A stretch of 36,644 nucleotides of DNA from Branchiostoma floridae (taxonomy: Eukaryota; Chordata; Leptocardii; Amphioxiformes; Branchiostomatidae), in assembly GCF_000003815.2 (NCBI RefSeq), contig NC_049979.1, positions 33,271,034-33,307,677 on the forward strand, given 5' to 3'. Positions within the stretch are counted from its first letter, which is position 1. Each line of letters begins with the position of its first letter. A program made the position numbers and the translations under genes. Shown piece after piece: positions 36,443 to 36,644 of this stretch. Under the pieces are notes generated by a model, which saw only the letters and a list, made by a program, of their open reading frames with translations, had not been told where the DNA came from and searched no databases.

Positions 36443-36644
36443 GTAAGCTAGATGATGTCTACATTGAATATATATATGATTAACATTCCTCAGGCCGTTG
36501 GCCCTATGCTACATATCTACAGGCCGTACTTTTAAATGTATTATATACATGTAACGGCTTACATAACGGCTATTTCTGGCTTGTCTAGCTAACAGTTCGA
36601 AAGGTAAGTGTTCACAGTCCATTAGGCAACACCAATTTAATTTC

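Overview
The window is eukaryotic, animal nuclear DNA: split genes with GT-AG introns, type II Golgi sialyltransferases, non-LTR retrotransposon debris, many small inverted-repeat DNA transposons, microsatellites and two assembly gaps (15703-15802, 34445-34568). The gene family and the style of the repeats fit an invertebrate deuterostome. My best guess is amphioxus (Branchiostoma), but this is inference and I cannot prove the species from the sequence alone.

Genes. Two tandem, divergent paralogues of the GT29 alpha-2,8-sialyltransferase (ST8Sia-type) family lie on the minus strand. Gene 2 (30335 to 23843) has four coding exons and a possible 5' UTR exon. Gene 1 (16569 to 2808) has five small coding exons spread over about 13.8 kb, with a 7.5 kb last intron full of repeats. 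It was assembled here from exon phases, because two of its exons are very short and its S-motif exon lies far away. Both encode a short cytosolic tail, a signal anchor, a stem, sialyl motifs L, S, III and VS, and four conserved cysteines. Gene 1 has an extra intron at the end of motif L and a changed GNSG core (GNGG). On the plus strand there is one orphan open frame with a zinc-ribbon-like Cys pattern (21265-21594), inside a transposon-like insertion.

Layout. 1-750: LINE fragment. 932-1822: pogo/Tigger-like MITE inserted in an older repeat. 2808-3090: last exon of gene 1. 3091-10623: its repeat-filled last intron, with AT microsatellite, LINE 3' end, R1-R2 composite copy 1, about 175-bp satellite, RT fragment and a TA-flanked MITE. 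10624-12044: three central exons of gene 1. 12533-15557: large inverted-repeat complex with nested TTAA and TA elements, in intron 1. 16430-16569: signal-anchor exon. 16653-18900: three tandem arrays and a strong 70-nt hairpin. 19010-19790: R1-R2 copy 2. 20150-23290: two R3 elements, the first holding the zinc-ribbon insertion. 23843-30335: gene 2. 31985-36130: R1-R2 copy 3 carrying three nested insertions.

How it fits together. The only clearly functional content is the sialyltransferase pair, which would transfer sialic acid to sialylated glycans in the Golgi. Much of the rest is transposon-derived. The notable repeat feature is a set of TTAA-flanked, piggyBac-like non-autonomous elements that repeatedly carry perfect CRE, YY1-like and RFX X-box palindromes, and one of whose terminal scars sits exactly on the stop codon of gene 2.
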